DNA of 64,000 nucleotides from Sparassis latifolia (GCA_018466975.1 CM031563.1:2418001-2482000), one strand, 5' to 3'; positions 1 to 13,745 are shown, counted from the stretch's first letter. Translations and numbers: made by a program. The notes: generated by a model not told the origin, from the sequence alone.

Positions 1-2576
<2,576 letters not shown>

Positions 2577-2590
2577 TAGTGGCCATCATC

Positions 2591-3589
2591 TCAAAAACCC
2601 AATTGGGTTCGTTCTTCATCAGTCATGTCGTTGAAGACGTTTCGCACATAGGCGATCTGTTCCTCTCTGGTTTCTTCCTTCGATGTCTCCTTCTTCTGTG
2701 CGAGGTCTTCTCGCATCTTCTTGATCCATGTGATCGTGTCTGTGTCCAACCCGGGCTGTATCATTCTAGCACAGGTGAAACTTCCAGACTGGGGGTGAAA
2801 TTGTCTGTCATTGGCTATATGGCCCTTCTTTCCGCATAGGAAACATAATCCTTCTTTCATTCTCTTCTGTTGCTCGTCCGGGGATAAGTGCGAGATATTG
2901 ACACAATCAACATCCATCGCATTTGGATCCTTTGCAGAAGCCGAGTAGTAGGGACGATGGACAGATCGGCCCTTTCCTCGCATCGTCGTAGTGGCTCCTC
3001 GTTTGAAGACCTGAGCAGATCTCCATTGGTTATCAAACCGCGAGGCATATTTATACCACTTGTCAAGTGTCTTGAGCATGCTTTCCATCCCATATATCCT
3101 TTGTCGGAGTGGGTCATTAAGTCCCCACTTGAAATACTTGATATTTCCGGCATCTTCTAATTTTACCTTGGATTCAAGCGATCGGAATTCGGCAATGTAG
3201 TCATCCATGGTACGAGTCCCTTGCTTGATATTATGTAGCAAGGTACGAGCGGTTTCTTCGATATTTTCATCGCCAAATGCTTTGTTCACACTCGCAATGA
3301 ACTCTTTCCAACTCCCATAAGAAAGGAAGTCGTCATTGGTGAGTTCCGTTTCTATGAAGCTCTGCACCCATGATCCTGCTGTTCCTCCTTGCATGTGCGA
3401 CAGCACGAATGCAATCTTCTGATTGTCCTCTTGGTAGACATGGCTATTTCCAGCCATGTAATTCTTGCATTGGTTTATAAATTCCCTGAGCTTCGAACGG
3501 TCTGAACCGTTGAAGATCTCGGGTTTTCTAAAACTAAGTTCCTTTTGGCTAACATGGTGATGACCTTCATCCATGGTAATTGTAGCCAC
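2591..3589 (-). CDS. Gypsy-1 Gag (nucleocapsid zinc knuckle damaged)
   Basis: A 332-residue open frame has the retrotransposon Gag fold region ([16 protein letters not shown] near residues 28-43, then [15 protein letters not shown]) and a C-terminal nucleocapsid segment. The zinc knuckle reads [14 protein letters not shown], so the last Cys of CX2CX4HX4C is replaced by Arg, which should weaken RNA binding. The start at 3,589 is the first Met of the frame. Gag would coat element RNA in cytoplasmic virus-like particles. The intact frame with a broken knuckle suggests a recently dead copy. Confidence 0.8.
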   Translation of the reverse strand: MATITMDEGHHHVSQKELSFRKPEIFNGSDRSKLREFINQCKNYMAGNSHVYQEDNQKIAFVLSHMQGGTAGSWVQSFIETELTNDDFLSYGSWKEFIASVNKAFGDENIEETARTLLHNIKQGTRTMDDYIAEFRSLESKVKLEDAGNIKYFKWGLNDPLRQRIYGMESMLKTLDKWYKYASRFDNQWRSAQVFKRGATTTMRGKGRSVHRPYYSASAKDPNAMDVDCVNISHLSPDEQQKRMKEGLCFLCGKKGHIANDRQFHPQSGSFTCARMIQPGLDTDTITWIKKMREDLAQKKETSKEETREEQIAYVRNVFNDMTDEERTQLGF

Positions 3590-4241
3590 TGGTGGGACGT
3601 TAACGGTTATGATTGGTGCAAGAGTCGATTGTGGTATGGGATCCTGGGCAGGGGGGTTCCAAGGGGCGTCTGGTCTTTCTTCTTGATAGGAGATTGGTAT
3701 ACCACTGTCTGCAATATGTAGCAGTACAAGCTCTCCAACTTTATGGGGTAGATTTGCTTCATAGTCACCACCTGGGTGATCAATGTGCTGGTCTGATCTG
3801 ATGAATAAGGGTCATCCGTTTAAAACGTGTATGTTCCTCTGTGCGTCCCACTCTGCCTGAGATAGGAGAAGATCGATGTATTGCTTGGGAAGAGCAGTCG
3901 GGTTGATAAAGTTCAAATCCAGTGCAGATAGATTCTCCTGTGTGACCTACATCTACACATAGACTGCACACCATCCTTAACTAAGTGGGTTCATTCATCG
4001 TCGGCTAACAAGCTCATAGAGTGTCTTCTGTCTTCAAACTGGTACACCTATTTGCTGATTGCTCGAGTGATTACCTCAGCCTCCTTGGTCTATTGGTCTC
4101 TCGGATAGACCCCTCTCTGAAGATGAGTGATTAGTCTATCCCTTTAGCTACCTCGATTACAGAGTAATCTCAAACGGTGCTTTAGCAATCGAATCGGGTG
4201 TATCATTCAGTCTTCAAGGTTCGGTTCGGTCGGTAGTTCGT
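3590..4241 (-). other. Gypsy-1 5' leader (no gene seen)
   Basis: No supported coding sequence was found. It lies between the Gag start and the probable 5' LTR of gypsy-1, where a retrotransposon leader would be. Short open frames here have no recognisable motif. Confidence 0.4.
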
Positions 4242-4790
4242 TGTTAGACTTTTAGGAAGTCACAGAGAGTAATAAGATCTCGACCTAATGTTACATGGCA
4301 GCGAAACATGAGCATCAAGTTGAGTTGTCATGAGACAAGGTCTTAGTCTAAGACACAAGTCCATTCAAGTGACACTTCTGGCGATGTCCTTGCACTGAAG
4401 GTCGATCAGAGTTTGTTCTTATGACTCGTAGTAGCTGTCTGCTACTGACGGTCGATCTCAGTCAAAGGCAAGTGAAAAGCTGATTTAATGGTAACCAGGT
4501 TGAGATGGAGATCACAGCTCGACAAGGTCGTCTACTTATACAAAAGGTATCTGCAGTACTATGCAGTAATGCGGGATCGTTCATTGGCTAGATAAGGTGA
4601 AACAATGTCTGGGCAAGGTAACAGCGAGGAAGTAATATGTATGAGAAAGCTGAGTAAGTTCGTGAGAGATAATCAGTACTAATGGGAATAACGAGTTGTG
4701 TATCAGAACGAGGTAAAGATGAGGCATACATGCACGTCTTGCATGCGCGATAAGAAGAAGGTCCGGAGTTGGATCTGGTGTAACCCCTAG
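4242..4790 (-). repeat. Probable 5' LTR of gypsy-1 (boundaries uncertain)
   Basis: The position upstream of Gag fits a 5' LTR. On the minus strand a TATA-like TATAAG sits at 4,535-4,540. The plus-strand left edge starts TGTTAGAC at 4,242. The right edge is near a near-perfect palindrome at 4,783-4,801 (AACCCCTAG, one base, then its complement). No second copy is present in the window, so the edges cannot be confirmed. Confidence 0.35.
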
Positions 4791-4904
4791 ACTAGGGGTT
4801 CTGGACGTCTGGGTAAAGAATCAGAGGTTGTGCTCTGATGAGTCACATGTTGGATCACGTGGTCTGGTAACGTAAAGGGAACAAGGAAAAGAAAAAGAAA
4901 AGAT

Positions 4905-5490
4905 GCACCACAAGTGAGGAGCATTGTAACAATATCTGTCAGTCGGGTGACAGGATTTTCTCCATATTATCTGCTATATGGAGTTCAGCCAGTACTTCCC
5001 TTTGACTTGACAGAGGCAACATTCACGGTGGAAGGCTATCACTCAGGAATGTCCACCAGTGATTTATTGGCCTTACGTATTCGCCAACTACAGAAGAAGC
5101 CAGAAGATCTTGCATATGCAGCAGAAGCATTGCAGAAATCCAGACTATGATCCAAGGAGATATTTGAATGGCATTTCGAGCGTCGAATGCGACGAGAAAT
5201 GTACAAACCAGGAGAACTTGTTTTAGTAAGCAACACAGCTGTGGAGAAGGAAATGGACCGCAAGCACAAGCAACACTATTTGGGACCATATGAAGTGGTT
5301 CGAAGAACAACAGGACATCATGGAAACAAGGAATAGCTGCCTTTCACCTTCTACCATATGTTCCATGAGGAGACCCCAGACTGAAGGAGTTAGCCGATGA
5401 AATTGATAAGCTAGAAGGAGTGGAGTTGGAGACAAGTGATGAAGAAGACAGTGATTCAGTATTGGATTCTGACACCAACTAGATGCGAAA
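4905..5490 (+). pseudogene. Gypsy-2 integrase C-terminal fragment
   Basis: The plus strand reads TGFSPYYLLYG and LPFDLTEATF, then after a stop at about 5,148 FEWHFERRMRRE and HYLGPYEVVRRT. These are the integrase C-terminal region of an Agaricomycete Ty3/gypsy family related to gypsy-3. Everything upstream is missing, truncated at about 4,905 where gypsy-1 LTR-flanking sequence ends. Several stops follow. It is the 3' end of a plus-strand element whose LTR lies at 6,047-6,599. Confidence 0.8.
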
Positions 5491-6046
5491 CTATGCACAC
5501 CATTATCATATGCCCTATGTCTATCAACTCTATGCTTTTGTCTTTTTATATGCCCTCCACTTTCTAAGAGGCAACTGGGGACAGTTGCATTTTCTTGTCT
5601 TGACCGGATGTCATGCACCAATAGTGTTTGGCTTGTGGACATGAAATATGTTACCAGGTTACCAGAAGTCAAACAATCAGTATAGAAGCCGAAGAAGACT
5701 GAAACTTCCCAAAGCAGCAAGTGGTTTGCCAGATTTGGTAGTAAATGCCTATTTTGGCAATCATTACATAATCAAGCCCAAACTATGCACTTTCAAGTAT
5801 CAAGCAGGCAGATTCTAGGCTTCCACAGCCTAGCCCAGGCCTATTCAAGTGACTCACAGACAGTACTAGCCATGTTGGGTTAGACATAGAGAGGATTCTG
5901 CCATTGGACGAGGAAAGAAGATGAAACGAATGAGTCAAAGATGAAACACTTCATTATACCCAATTCGGCATACCATTTGTCGCAGGTATCACCTAGGTGA
6001 CTCACTGTGAGAATGGCACAAAGGGCTGAAGAGGGAGACCATCAAA
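5491..6046 (+). other. Gypsy-2 non-coding 3' region with polypurine tract
   Basis: This lies between the integrase end and the LTR. No gene was seen. A purine run at 6,021-6,038 (AAGGGCTGAAGAGGGAGA) directly precedes the LTR and is a good candidate polypurine tract for plus-strand priming. Confidence 0.55.
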
Positions 6047-6599
6047 TGTGTTGAATTTTAGTGGACGATCAGGTTGGGGAGAGATTTGTGCTATTGGACA
6101 GTGCAATTTGTCAAGAGTCCTGGACAAATATGAGTCAGTGTGACTCAGAATGACTAGGAATGACTAGGACCAATTAGGAATGATTAATACTTAGTAAGCT
6201 ACATAATCAGGCTTTGTAAGAGGGTTTGGGATCATATATAAAGGCCCCCCCTCTCCTCCTTTTTTTCTGTGTCACTGCTTTACCCCCAGTCATCACAGTT
6301 CAGTGCCCTGCAGAGCCGCTGCAGAGCTATACAGTTACCAGTTCAGTTTACAGTACAGTTGAATGTGATCAGCTTGGAGCTACTAGTGTTTGATTCTAAA
6401 GAAGACTTGACTTGACAGTATTGAAGTTTGACTCTCAGCTTGATTTTACTTGATTCTGGTCTCAGTGCTTGGTTGATTTGAATATCAATTATCTGGCAAT
6501 TGAAGACACAGTTTAATCTAGCTAACCCTCTACTACCCTCTTAACAGACAAGGTCTATAGGAGTGATAGGTGACCCAATTGTCCTATTCTAGTGCAACA
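6047..6599 (+). repeat. 3' LTR of gypsy-2
   Basis: The sequence begins TGTGTTGAA just after the polypurine tract and ends AGTGCAACA at 6,599, so the termini are the imperfect inverted repeat TGTTG...CAACA. A core promoter is present: TATATAAA at 6,235-6,242, followed by a pyrimidine-rich stretch. The matching 5' LTR is not in the window. The start could be 6,047 or 6,049. Confidence 0.7.
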
Positions 6600-6941
6600 T
6601 ATTATCCCTCAAAAACAAATAAATGAATGACTGTGATAGCCCAGTGATGGACTCACCGGTGAACCAGGGTGAACCACGGCAGAAACCCGATTCTGGTATG
6701 ACATCACATCAATGCTCTGGTTTATCGCATTGACTTATTGGTGTTGCTTGATGGTTGCACCCTTTTGTTTTGCAAATCTCATTCCTTTTATCATTCAACC
6801 TTCCCCTTTAAGACTTCTACCTTCATGCTGGACCTGAGATGCTGTTAGAGTGTTCCATGTGGCTCAGGACAAGTGGCATATGTTTTCTTTCAATTTCCCT
6901 CTACTTTACCATTCATCTCCATCACTAACGTACCAGTGATG

Positions 6942-7690
6942 TCAGTTATTAAGGATAATCTTTAGTGCTAATAAGCACGAAAGAAGGATTAACTTCCTGC
7001 TAACTAAGCAGTCATCCTAAACTGAAGATGATCTTTGTGGATTATCTTAAAAGAAAATTTTTTTTCTATATGAGCATAACTAAGTGCAACACAAGGCAAA
7101 GCTTTGTTTATAATAATATCTTTAGCACATACTTTATAATGCAATTACATTGTTATCTCATCTTTAACAAAAAGACTGTGATTATCAATGTCAAGTTCAG
7201 AAAATGAATCTGTAACAGTATCCATAAGGTGAACAGTAGTTTAGAACATATGCAAAATTAGTATATAGGTATTGTAATATAAACAACAGTATAGACTGTA
7301 TAAAATGCCACTATAACATTCTTTGTCTTGAGTTTTACTTAGTTATGCTCATGTAGAAAGAATTTGCCTAAGTCCCTTTAGCAAAATCTCTTATATATAT
7401 TACATATGAGTGTAAGCTTCTAAGCACATATGGTGTAGTGGCTAAAGTGTTTGGTGTTCCATGATCATGTGACCATTTCTTAAAGTTGAGAGTTCAATCC
7501 TGGCTGGTGGCAAGTTTAAAAATATCTTTTAAACTCAGATAATCCTTTGGATAATTTTCAGGATTATCTTAAAAATTCTTCTAAGATAATCCACAAAGAT
7601 CATCCTCAGTTTGAGATGGACTGCTTAGTTAATGGGAAGTTAATCCTTTTTTCGTGCTTATTAGCACTAAAGATTATCCTCAATAACTGA
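6942..7690. mobile_element. MITE-like element with about 105-bp terminal inverted repeats
   Basis: Left terminus TCAGTTATTAAGGATAATC matches the right terminus in inverse (ATCCTCAATAACTGA), and similarity continues for about 105 bp on each side. Flanks CAGTGATG (6,934-6,941) and TAATGATG (7,691-7,698) match at six of eight positions, compatible with an aged 8-bp target duplication as made by hAT elements. The other palindrome arm, near 9,225-9,240, lacks the element and serves as an empty site. There is no coding capacity. Confidence 0.7.
7424..7512 (+). ncRNA. tRNA-derived, SINE-like Pol III promoter inside the MITE
   Basis: An A-box-like TGGTGTAGTGG at 7,431-7,441 is followed 50 nt later by a B-box-like AGTTCAATCC at 7,491-7,500, the spacing and consensus of an internal RNA polymerase III promoter. 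The sequence does not fold into a clean tRNA, so it is better read as a tRNA-derived SINE head than as a tRNA gene. Confidence 0.4.
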
Positions 7691-8584
7691 TAATGATGAA
7701 CATACAACATTCACCTTTTCACTCATTTTATCTATTTTTCCATTGGTCCTAGACCATTGCAACTCTTTTCAATGTCAGGATCCATCTTTCAACATTTTGC
7801 GACTTTTACATTTCACCTCTCCCATTTTCCCCCTCTATAAATACCTGCTGTATCTACATCAATTATCATCGAAGACCAGTAGGAGACTTCTCCCTTCACT
7901 TCAGATCACTAAGAAACTGCATTTACTGCAGTAGTGACTTCAAACTGTGATATACCCCACTGCGACATAGTGACTGCAACCGCAATATAGCTAGCGAGAC
8001 TGCAATACTTCAAGACTGCATACTGTGACTGCAATAGCAAACTGTGACACTGCGATAGTGATATAGCAATATAGCGATATACCACCTGCATTAGTTTGAA
8101 TGGCGACTTTTGTGTTAGACTGACTATGACTTCATCGAGATGGTAAATACTGCATTTCCCCATAATGTTCTACCCTCAAAAATAGTTCCCTTCATCTTTG
8201 CAATTTAGTTCGTCTTCACCTATGAGTTTGGTGATTGCATCACAACTTTTATTTTCTATCTCCGACTTTCGTGACTTTGTCATAGATTGCTGCCCAACTT
8301 CGCATTTACGTCACGAGCCCTCATCCTCTTACAGATTGCATTCCCTTTTGGCTTAGGTGGAGGTTCTGGGACCCACTTACATCATTTTACAGTTGCGATG
8401 CCCTTTCCTCACACACAGATTGCCCTGCTTCTTGGTTGTTTTAGTTGGGTTTAGGTGTTTGTGTCGGATGTGCACTCATTAGCATTCATTCTGCATGATT
8501 TGAGATGGACCAGGTGAGTTGAAAAAACCCTTTTGTGTGTTCTCAGCCATGCTAATCTTTTACAGGACATTGTCATAGTGTCAG

Positions 8585-9350
8585 TAATGAGTGCACACCT
8601 GACACAAACACCTAAACCCAACTAAAACAAAATTAAAGAAGGGCGATCTGTGTGAGAGGGAAGGGCATTGCAACTGTAAAATAATGCAAGTGGGTCCCAG
8701 AACCTCGACCTAAGTCAAAGGGGATGCAACCTGTAAAGAAATGAGGGTTCGTGATGTAAACGTGAAGTCAGGCAACAATCTATGATGAAGTCTTGAAAAT
8801 CAGAGGTAGGTAGCTAAAGTTGTGATGCAATTGCCAAACTTGTAGGCTAAGATGAACTAAATCACAAAGGGCAAGGGAACTATCTGTGGGGGTAGAATGC
8901 TATGGGGGAATGCAGTATTCGCCATCTCAATGAAGTCGCAGTCAGTCTAATGCAAAAGTCGGATTAAGACTAATGCAGGTGGTATATTGCTATATCGCTA
9001 TGTCACTATTGCAGTTTCTCGGTGATCTGAAGTGAAGGGGAAAGTCTCCTACTGGTCTTCGATGATAATCGACATACATACAGCAGGTATTTATAGAGGG
9101 GGAAAATGGGAGAGGTGAAATGCGAAAGTCGCAAAATGTCGGAAAATAGATCCTGACATCGGAAAGAGTTGCAATGGTCTAGGACCAATGGAAAAATAGG
9201 TAAAGGGAGTGGAGAGGTGAATGTCATACATTAGCAATGGAGATGAATGGTAAAGTTAGAGAGAAATTAAAAAAAAAACATATGCTACTTGTCCTAAACC
9301 ACATGGAACACTCTAACAGAATCTTCAGTCCAGCACGAAGGTAGGTAAGT
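8585..9350. repeat. Right arm of the long imperfect palindrome
   Basis: This is the inverted partner of 6,818-8,480, separated by a 104-bp spacer (8,481-8,584). The TATAAATACC promoter motif is here on the minus strand at about 9,088-9,097. It probably represents the LTR side of the adjacent minus-strand gypsy-3, because that element's coding tail ends at about 10,260 and this arm lies downstream of it. Confidence 0.7.
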
Positions 9351-10259
9351 AGTATCTGAGGTGGGGAGATGCAAGAGTGGCATATGAGTGACGAAAGAAT
9401 GTTGAATCTTGGAGAGAAGTCATGAGGAATCAAGCGAACTTGAATGAGAGGTCGCGTGATATCAGAAAAGTTTGCAGAAGGTCACAAAAGGGTCAGATGC
9501 ATCTCGGAGGCTAAAACATAGAGTAGTGAGGTCTGAGCGATTGCTGAAAAATGCATTTTCAGAGGCCAGGAGGTCTGAAAGCATATCATCTCCTTCTAAC
9601 TGAAATATGGACCATCCTCAGTGCTCGATGTGATCAGATCGCAAAGTGCTGTAGTTGAATATTTTGCTTGAGTATCTGCATTGTAGCACGAACTAGGAAT
9701 GTGATGATGCGATGACTTCTGATGCCTTGAGGCTGCCTTGACATTTGTATGAAAATCAATCTAATGATGTGTTCATTGCACTGTCTCTGTCTGCTCTGCC
9801 TCTATCTCATCACTGTTCTGATAGGTCCTTCAATATCTGTAATATGAAATGCGAAACTGGAATCCAAGTCTGCATAGAAATGGTAGCATGATCTCTGCAG
9901 TTGCGAGAATATCACTGTGAATAGAGGATGTCATGAGCACACTTGCAAAAACTCTTTTTGAGAATTTTGTGAGAAAGAAAAATATTGCAAGGAACTGAGT
10001 GGGGATTTAGAGAAAAATGAGAGAATCAAAAAAATGTCACGATGTTAGAACATCATAAATGGTATACTTGTCCTCCTCCCAACTGAAACTGTGACTGTCC
10101 TTAGTCAGTGAGGTCAGACAATGATCTATAATGAAAAAAAGAGAAAAGATGCAAGAAATTAAATAAGAGAGTGAAGTTGGAGAGAGTCAAAGTGTTGAAC
10201 TATATGTAGGAAACTAAGGAGAGTTGGTCTGTGGATATGAAACTAATCTTCTTTATTAC

Positions 10260-10437
10260 TGCAATCTTTGGAGTCATCTTCTAGAGTCACTGTGAGGTCA
10301 AAATTTAAATCATCATCATCTCCTTAACTTGTCAAATTCTGCATCTCGTGAAGTTGCAATTTGGGGAGGTTGAAGAAATCATCGGGGAGGGAGTGGAAGA
10401 TACTTTCATGTGAAGTAGGGAATTACTCGGTGATGGG
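10260..10437 (-). pseudogene. Gypsy-3 polyprotein C-terminal tail
   Basis: The minus strand reads RVIPYFT, then after a stop KYLPLPPDDFFN-like sequence and an acidic tail, the end of the gypsy polyprotein that normally follows the integrase C-terminal domain. It is on the opposite strand to the domain that should precede it. Confidence 0.6.
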
Positions 10438-10454
10438 TTAATTAAGTCCCTTAC

Positions 10455-10780
10455 GATTTTGATTCTCTCCACTACCAATCTTATCGCACATCATGCTATT
10501 GCTTTGCAGAAGCATTTGGACCAACTCGTGACATTTCATTTGAAAGTCTATGAAGCTCGTATCCAAGCACAATTCATTTTGAGCATGACCATAATCATAC
10601 AATTTACAATTCGTGACTATAATTTTATTTGTGGAGCTCTCATTCTCATTTGCAACACTCAAATAGAGAAGGCTCTCAATCACAAAATGTGTGTAAGATA
10701 CCTCGAACCTCTCATTGTTGTTTCACAAAATTGCGGAGGTGCATATATCCTTTGCAAACTCGACAGCTCAGTGCTGGAGA
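10455..10780 (+). pseudogene. Inverted segment: gypsy-3 integrase C-terminal domain in reverse orientation
   Basis: The plus strand reads STTNLIAHHAIALQK, then RYLEPLIVVSQN, then GGAYILCKLDSSVL, the integrase C-terminal domain. The core before it (DISEVTYLQ, about 10,775-10,815) and the tail after it (RVIPYFT, about 10,430) read on the minus strand. Flipping this piece restores the expected order. TCTCCA at 10,466-10,471 and its inverse TGGAGA at 10,775-10,780 sit at the two junctions. Confidence 0.7.
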
Positions 10781-11386
10781 TATGTCACTTCAGAAATGTC
10801 GAGTAGAATGATAGGATGAACTCCAGTAACCGAGAAATAGGGCGAACAGCTCGTGTGATGATGTCAGATTGTAATTCTCTCTGACCAAAAGACAAAGTGC
10901 ACGACTTGTGATCACTTTTTCATATCACCATCGGCTGCCTCGAATAGCAAATAGTGCTTGTCAGATATTGAAGTAAGGTTGCTTGACTATGCCATTTGCT
11001 CATGAATTGTAGCCACTGATGCAAATATGATTAATATGGTATCACTTTGCAGGATATGCTATCACTTTTATGAAGGCTAAGCCATTATCTGTAACTATTT
11101 TGCTCAGAGGTCCCCAGTAATATAGTATATCCTGGAAGATCCACTCTCCGAAAGATTTCGCATTTTCGGAATGAAGTGCATGCCATTCTGGATAGAAGGA
11201 GAGAATGCAGCAAGCTTGGACAAGATATTTGTACCCATTCAATGTCGGAAGATGCATTGTGTCCATATGAGTTTTTGTGAAAAGTGGTGCAGGTGTTGCA
11301 ATGGTTGGAGGGATGAGAACTTATCATGTCTGCTACTGTTGGCATATATGGCAAGTGCGAACATACCATGCAATGTCGCTATATGA
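10775..11386 (-). pseudogene. Gypsy-3 integrase catalytic core (broken)
   Basis: The minus strand gives MDTMHLPTLNGYKYLVQ (first catalytic Asp block), ENAKSFGEWIFQDIL, IVTDNGLAFI (second catalytic Asp) and ISGYNS-stop-ANGIV (around the Glu block), then SPYFSVTGVHPI. Multiple stops and frame changes are present, so it is dead. Confidence 0.8.
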
Positions 11387-11694
11387 CTGAGGCCGCCAAA
11401 ATCACTCACAAATGAGAGAGTATGTCACGAAGATACCACAATGTCCTTGTAGGTCGTGACAAGAGTGGAAAATTTGCATGCGATCTTCTGGACTGACCAC
11501 AAGCTTGTGTGCTCCTTGCAAGTCTTTTTGCCAAAGTTGCTGGTCATCTATAAAGAAGTTGATGCAATATCATGTGAAGTTCATATACTTGATGTCGGAA
11601 AGCTCTGGGGGATGAACGAGTGTATTGAGCCAGTTGTGAACTAAGTTGAGATGAATGTCGGCAGCTTTTGTGACATTGGTATAGGGAATGAGAT
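11387..11694 (-). other. Gypsy-3 RNase H-integrase connector (decayed)
   Basis: No open gene was found. By position this is the decayed connector between gypsy-3 RNase H and the integrase core, next to the copia insertion site. Confidence 0.4.
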
Positions 11695-11699
11695 CATAG

Positions 11700-11989
11700 T
11701 GTTGAAGACTAGACACGGACTGAGTCAGTCCCTCAATCCGATGTCAACAGCAAAAGGACTGAGATATCTACCTAGACACGGACTGAGTCAGTCCTACAGG
11801 TAGATCAGCATGAGTAACTAATGTATAGTAAAGGAATGTAGCTTACCCTCAATCTGATGTCAACAGCAAAAGGACTGAGGGAAACGAAACATGTAGCGAG
11901 CGTGTATACTACGCGAGCGAGCATCCGTGCCTGATTAGGAAACTAACTATGAAGGAGTGAGAGGACTACACGAAATTGTATCTACAACA
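11700..11989 (-). repeat. Copia 3' LTR
   Basis: A 290-bp repeat TGTTGAAGAC...TACAACA, equal in length to 16,628-16,917. It contains an internal duplication: blocks around GACTGAGTCAGTCC occur at about 11,718 and 11,781, and a block around GATGTCAACAGC also occurs twice. Two TGAGTCA motifs (11,721-11,727 and 11,784-11,790) match the Gcn4/AP-1 consensus. Whether they act is unknown. Confidence 0.95.
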
Positions 11990-12001
11990 CACCCCCTCAA
12001 T
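11990..12001 (-). promoter_or_regulatory. Copia polypurine tract
   Basis: Directly inside the 3' LTR the minus strand reads TTGAGGGGGTG, a purine-rich run in the position of the plus-strand primer. Confidence 0.7.
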
Positions 12002-12569
12002 GGAGTGAGAGTCCTAAATCAGAAACCATTTTGGAAAATGGCTCCTTGTCCAGGGGCTTGGTGAGTCCATCAGCAATGTTTGCTGCAGTGGGACAGTGAA
12101 CAACATTGAAGTTTTCATCTTGTATGCACTCGCGGACGAAGTGGTGCTGTACATCGATATGTTTGGTACGTCCATGGTGATGAGTATCCTTTGCAATGTC
12201 CTTGGCAGCCATATTGTCTGTTAGGAGTGTGGTAGGGGTTCCTCCGAGAGTGAGTCCAATTTCCATGAGGAAACGCTGGTACCACAGTGCCTGTTTCGCA
12301 CCATAAGACAAGGCCATATATTCACTCTCAGTTGACGATGAGGCAATGGTCATCTGGCGTTTGCTGCTCCAGGCTATTGATGAGTTGCCGAGCTGGAAAA
12401 CATATGCCGAGACAGAGCATCGAGTGTCAATTTCGTGTGCCCAGTCCACGTCTGTATAGCCAACCAATTCATTCATGTCACCTTCCTCATCTGCAGTTCC
12501 CAATTCGAGGCGAAGGTCGCAAGTGCCCTGCCCGCGAGATATCGAAGCACTCATTTTGCAGCTTTCCAA
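11997..12569 (-). pseudogene. Copia RNase H domain
   Basis: An open frame carries the Ty1/copia RNase H landmarks LVGYTDVDWA, SSSTESEYMAL, LLTDNMAAKDIA and RTKHIDVQHHFVRE, so the acidic catalytic residues are present. It ends in IADGLTKPLDK, the usual C-terminus of copia Pol. The domain itself looks intact, but the upstream polyprotein is broken. Confidence 0.85.
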
Positions 12570-12626
12570 TGCCTCTTGCTGAGATTGGCATTGAACTGCA
12601 TGAGGTGCATGCTGACAAATTCTACG

Positions 12627-13745
12627 TCAGGGTGCAGGGTGTGAGATGACCGAGATCCAGGTCAGGGCGCCAACAAGTTCGCGATATGGCCATTTCTTCA
12701 TCTCCGCGATCTCCTCTGGTGTCGACGGTGCATCGTGAACTGAGAGGTGCAGACTGGACTCTATGAGGGTTGGTACAGGAACGCAATCCTCCATTTTGAA
12801 GCGTCTGAGAATGGTGGAGATGTACTGGCGGTGCGAGATGGAGACAGTATGTTCCTGGGGATTGTCAATGAGTTCGAAACCCATCAACCAGTTGGGATCC
12901 TCCTCCTTCATCTCAAAGATACTGTGAAGCTGCTTTCGGACAGAAGCGAGCTCCTCTGCTGAGTCTGAGAAGCTGAGGGTATTGTTAACATGGATCGCCA
13001 GGATGGAATTCACACCAGTTTCTGTATGACAAACATAGATGGCACTATCGCAGATCAGTCGATGGAATGAGATTGTTGACAGTTGGCCATCCATGTACTC
13101 ATTCCAGAGGTGGGATGACTGCCTAAGACCATACAAGCTGAGCAGTAAGCGACAAACACGTCCAGTACCATCGTCAAATCCGACAGACTGCTGCATATAA
13201 ATGATAACATCAACCTTGCTGTGCAAGAATGCACCAGTCACGTCGTCCTGTCCACGATGCCATCCATGTGCAGTGGTGAGATGTAAGATCACCCAAAGAG
13301 ATTCGAGTTGAACAGTGGGAGAAAATGTGTCATTGAAGTCTATGCCGGGAATCTGTGAAAATCCCTGTGCAACAAGTTGGGCTTTGTATCGTAGGATCTT
13401 GCCTTATAGGCCACGCTTGATAACGTATGTCCAGCAGTTGCCGATGGCTTTCCGGCCAGGTGGAAAGTCCTCGAGTACCCATGTACCACACCTCTGCAGC
13501 ATGTCGATCTCTTCGTGCATTGCTGTCCACCAGTTATCGGCCTCCGAGCACTTCATCGCCTCATGGAAATTCATTGGCGTGTCCGTGCCAAATGCTGCCA
13601 TATAGGTGACTTGCGCGACATCACCTTCAGGTGTCGTTGGGACCGTGGCGTCCTCTGGTATGGGTTCTGGAGCTGTCCTCGCCTGTACCTTCATTTGTCT
13701 TCGCAGTGTGCGTGCTTCCTTAATCGCCTTGTTGTGTGTCTTCAT
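12627..13745 (-). pseudogene. Copia reverse transcriptase (catalytic Asp pair lost)
   Basis: The N-terminal block (13,404-13,745) has NFHEAMKCSEADNWW and EDFPPGRKAIGN. The palm (12,627-13,292) has DDVTGAFLHSKVD and RVCRLLLSLYGLRQSS. The catalytic YVDD box is replaced by HVNN in LAIHVNNTLSF, removing both metal-binding Asp residues. A frame break separates the two blocks near 13,400. The protein should be inactive even if translated. Confidence 0.85.

Larger units (their letters stand above)
6818..8480. repeat. Left arm of a long imperfect palindrome
   Basis: This arm is the reverse complement, with mismatches and indels, of 8,585-9,350. Matching blocks include 7,740-7,925 against 9,000-9,190 and the loop-proximal block 8,437-8,480 against 8,585-8,630. 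It contains a TATAAATACC core promoter at about 7,837 on the plus strand, so the arms are probably two LTR-like repeats in opposite orientation. A TIR element (6,942-7,690) interrupts this arm. A small array built on GACTGCAATA lies at 7,960-8,090 and is shorter in the other arm. Confidence 0.75.

Noticed and set aside
8481..8584. Palindrome spacer as an intron (CAGGTGAGT ... TTTTACAGG)
   Set aside because: Splice-like ends are present but there is no coding sequence on either side. It could matter only if the hairpin RNA is transcribed.
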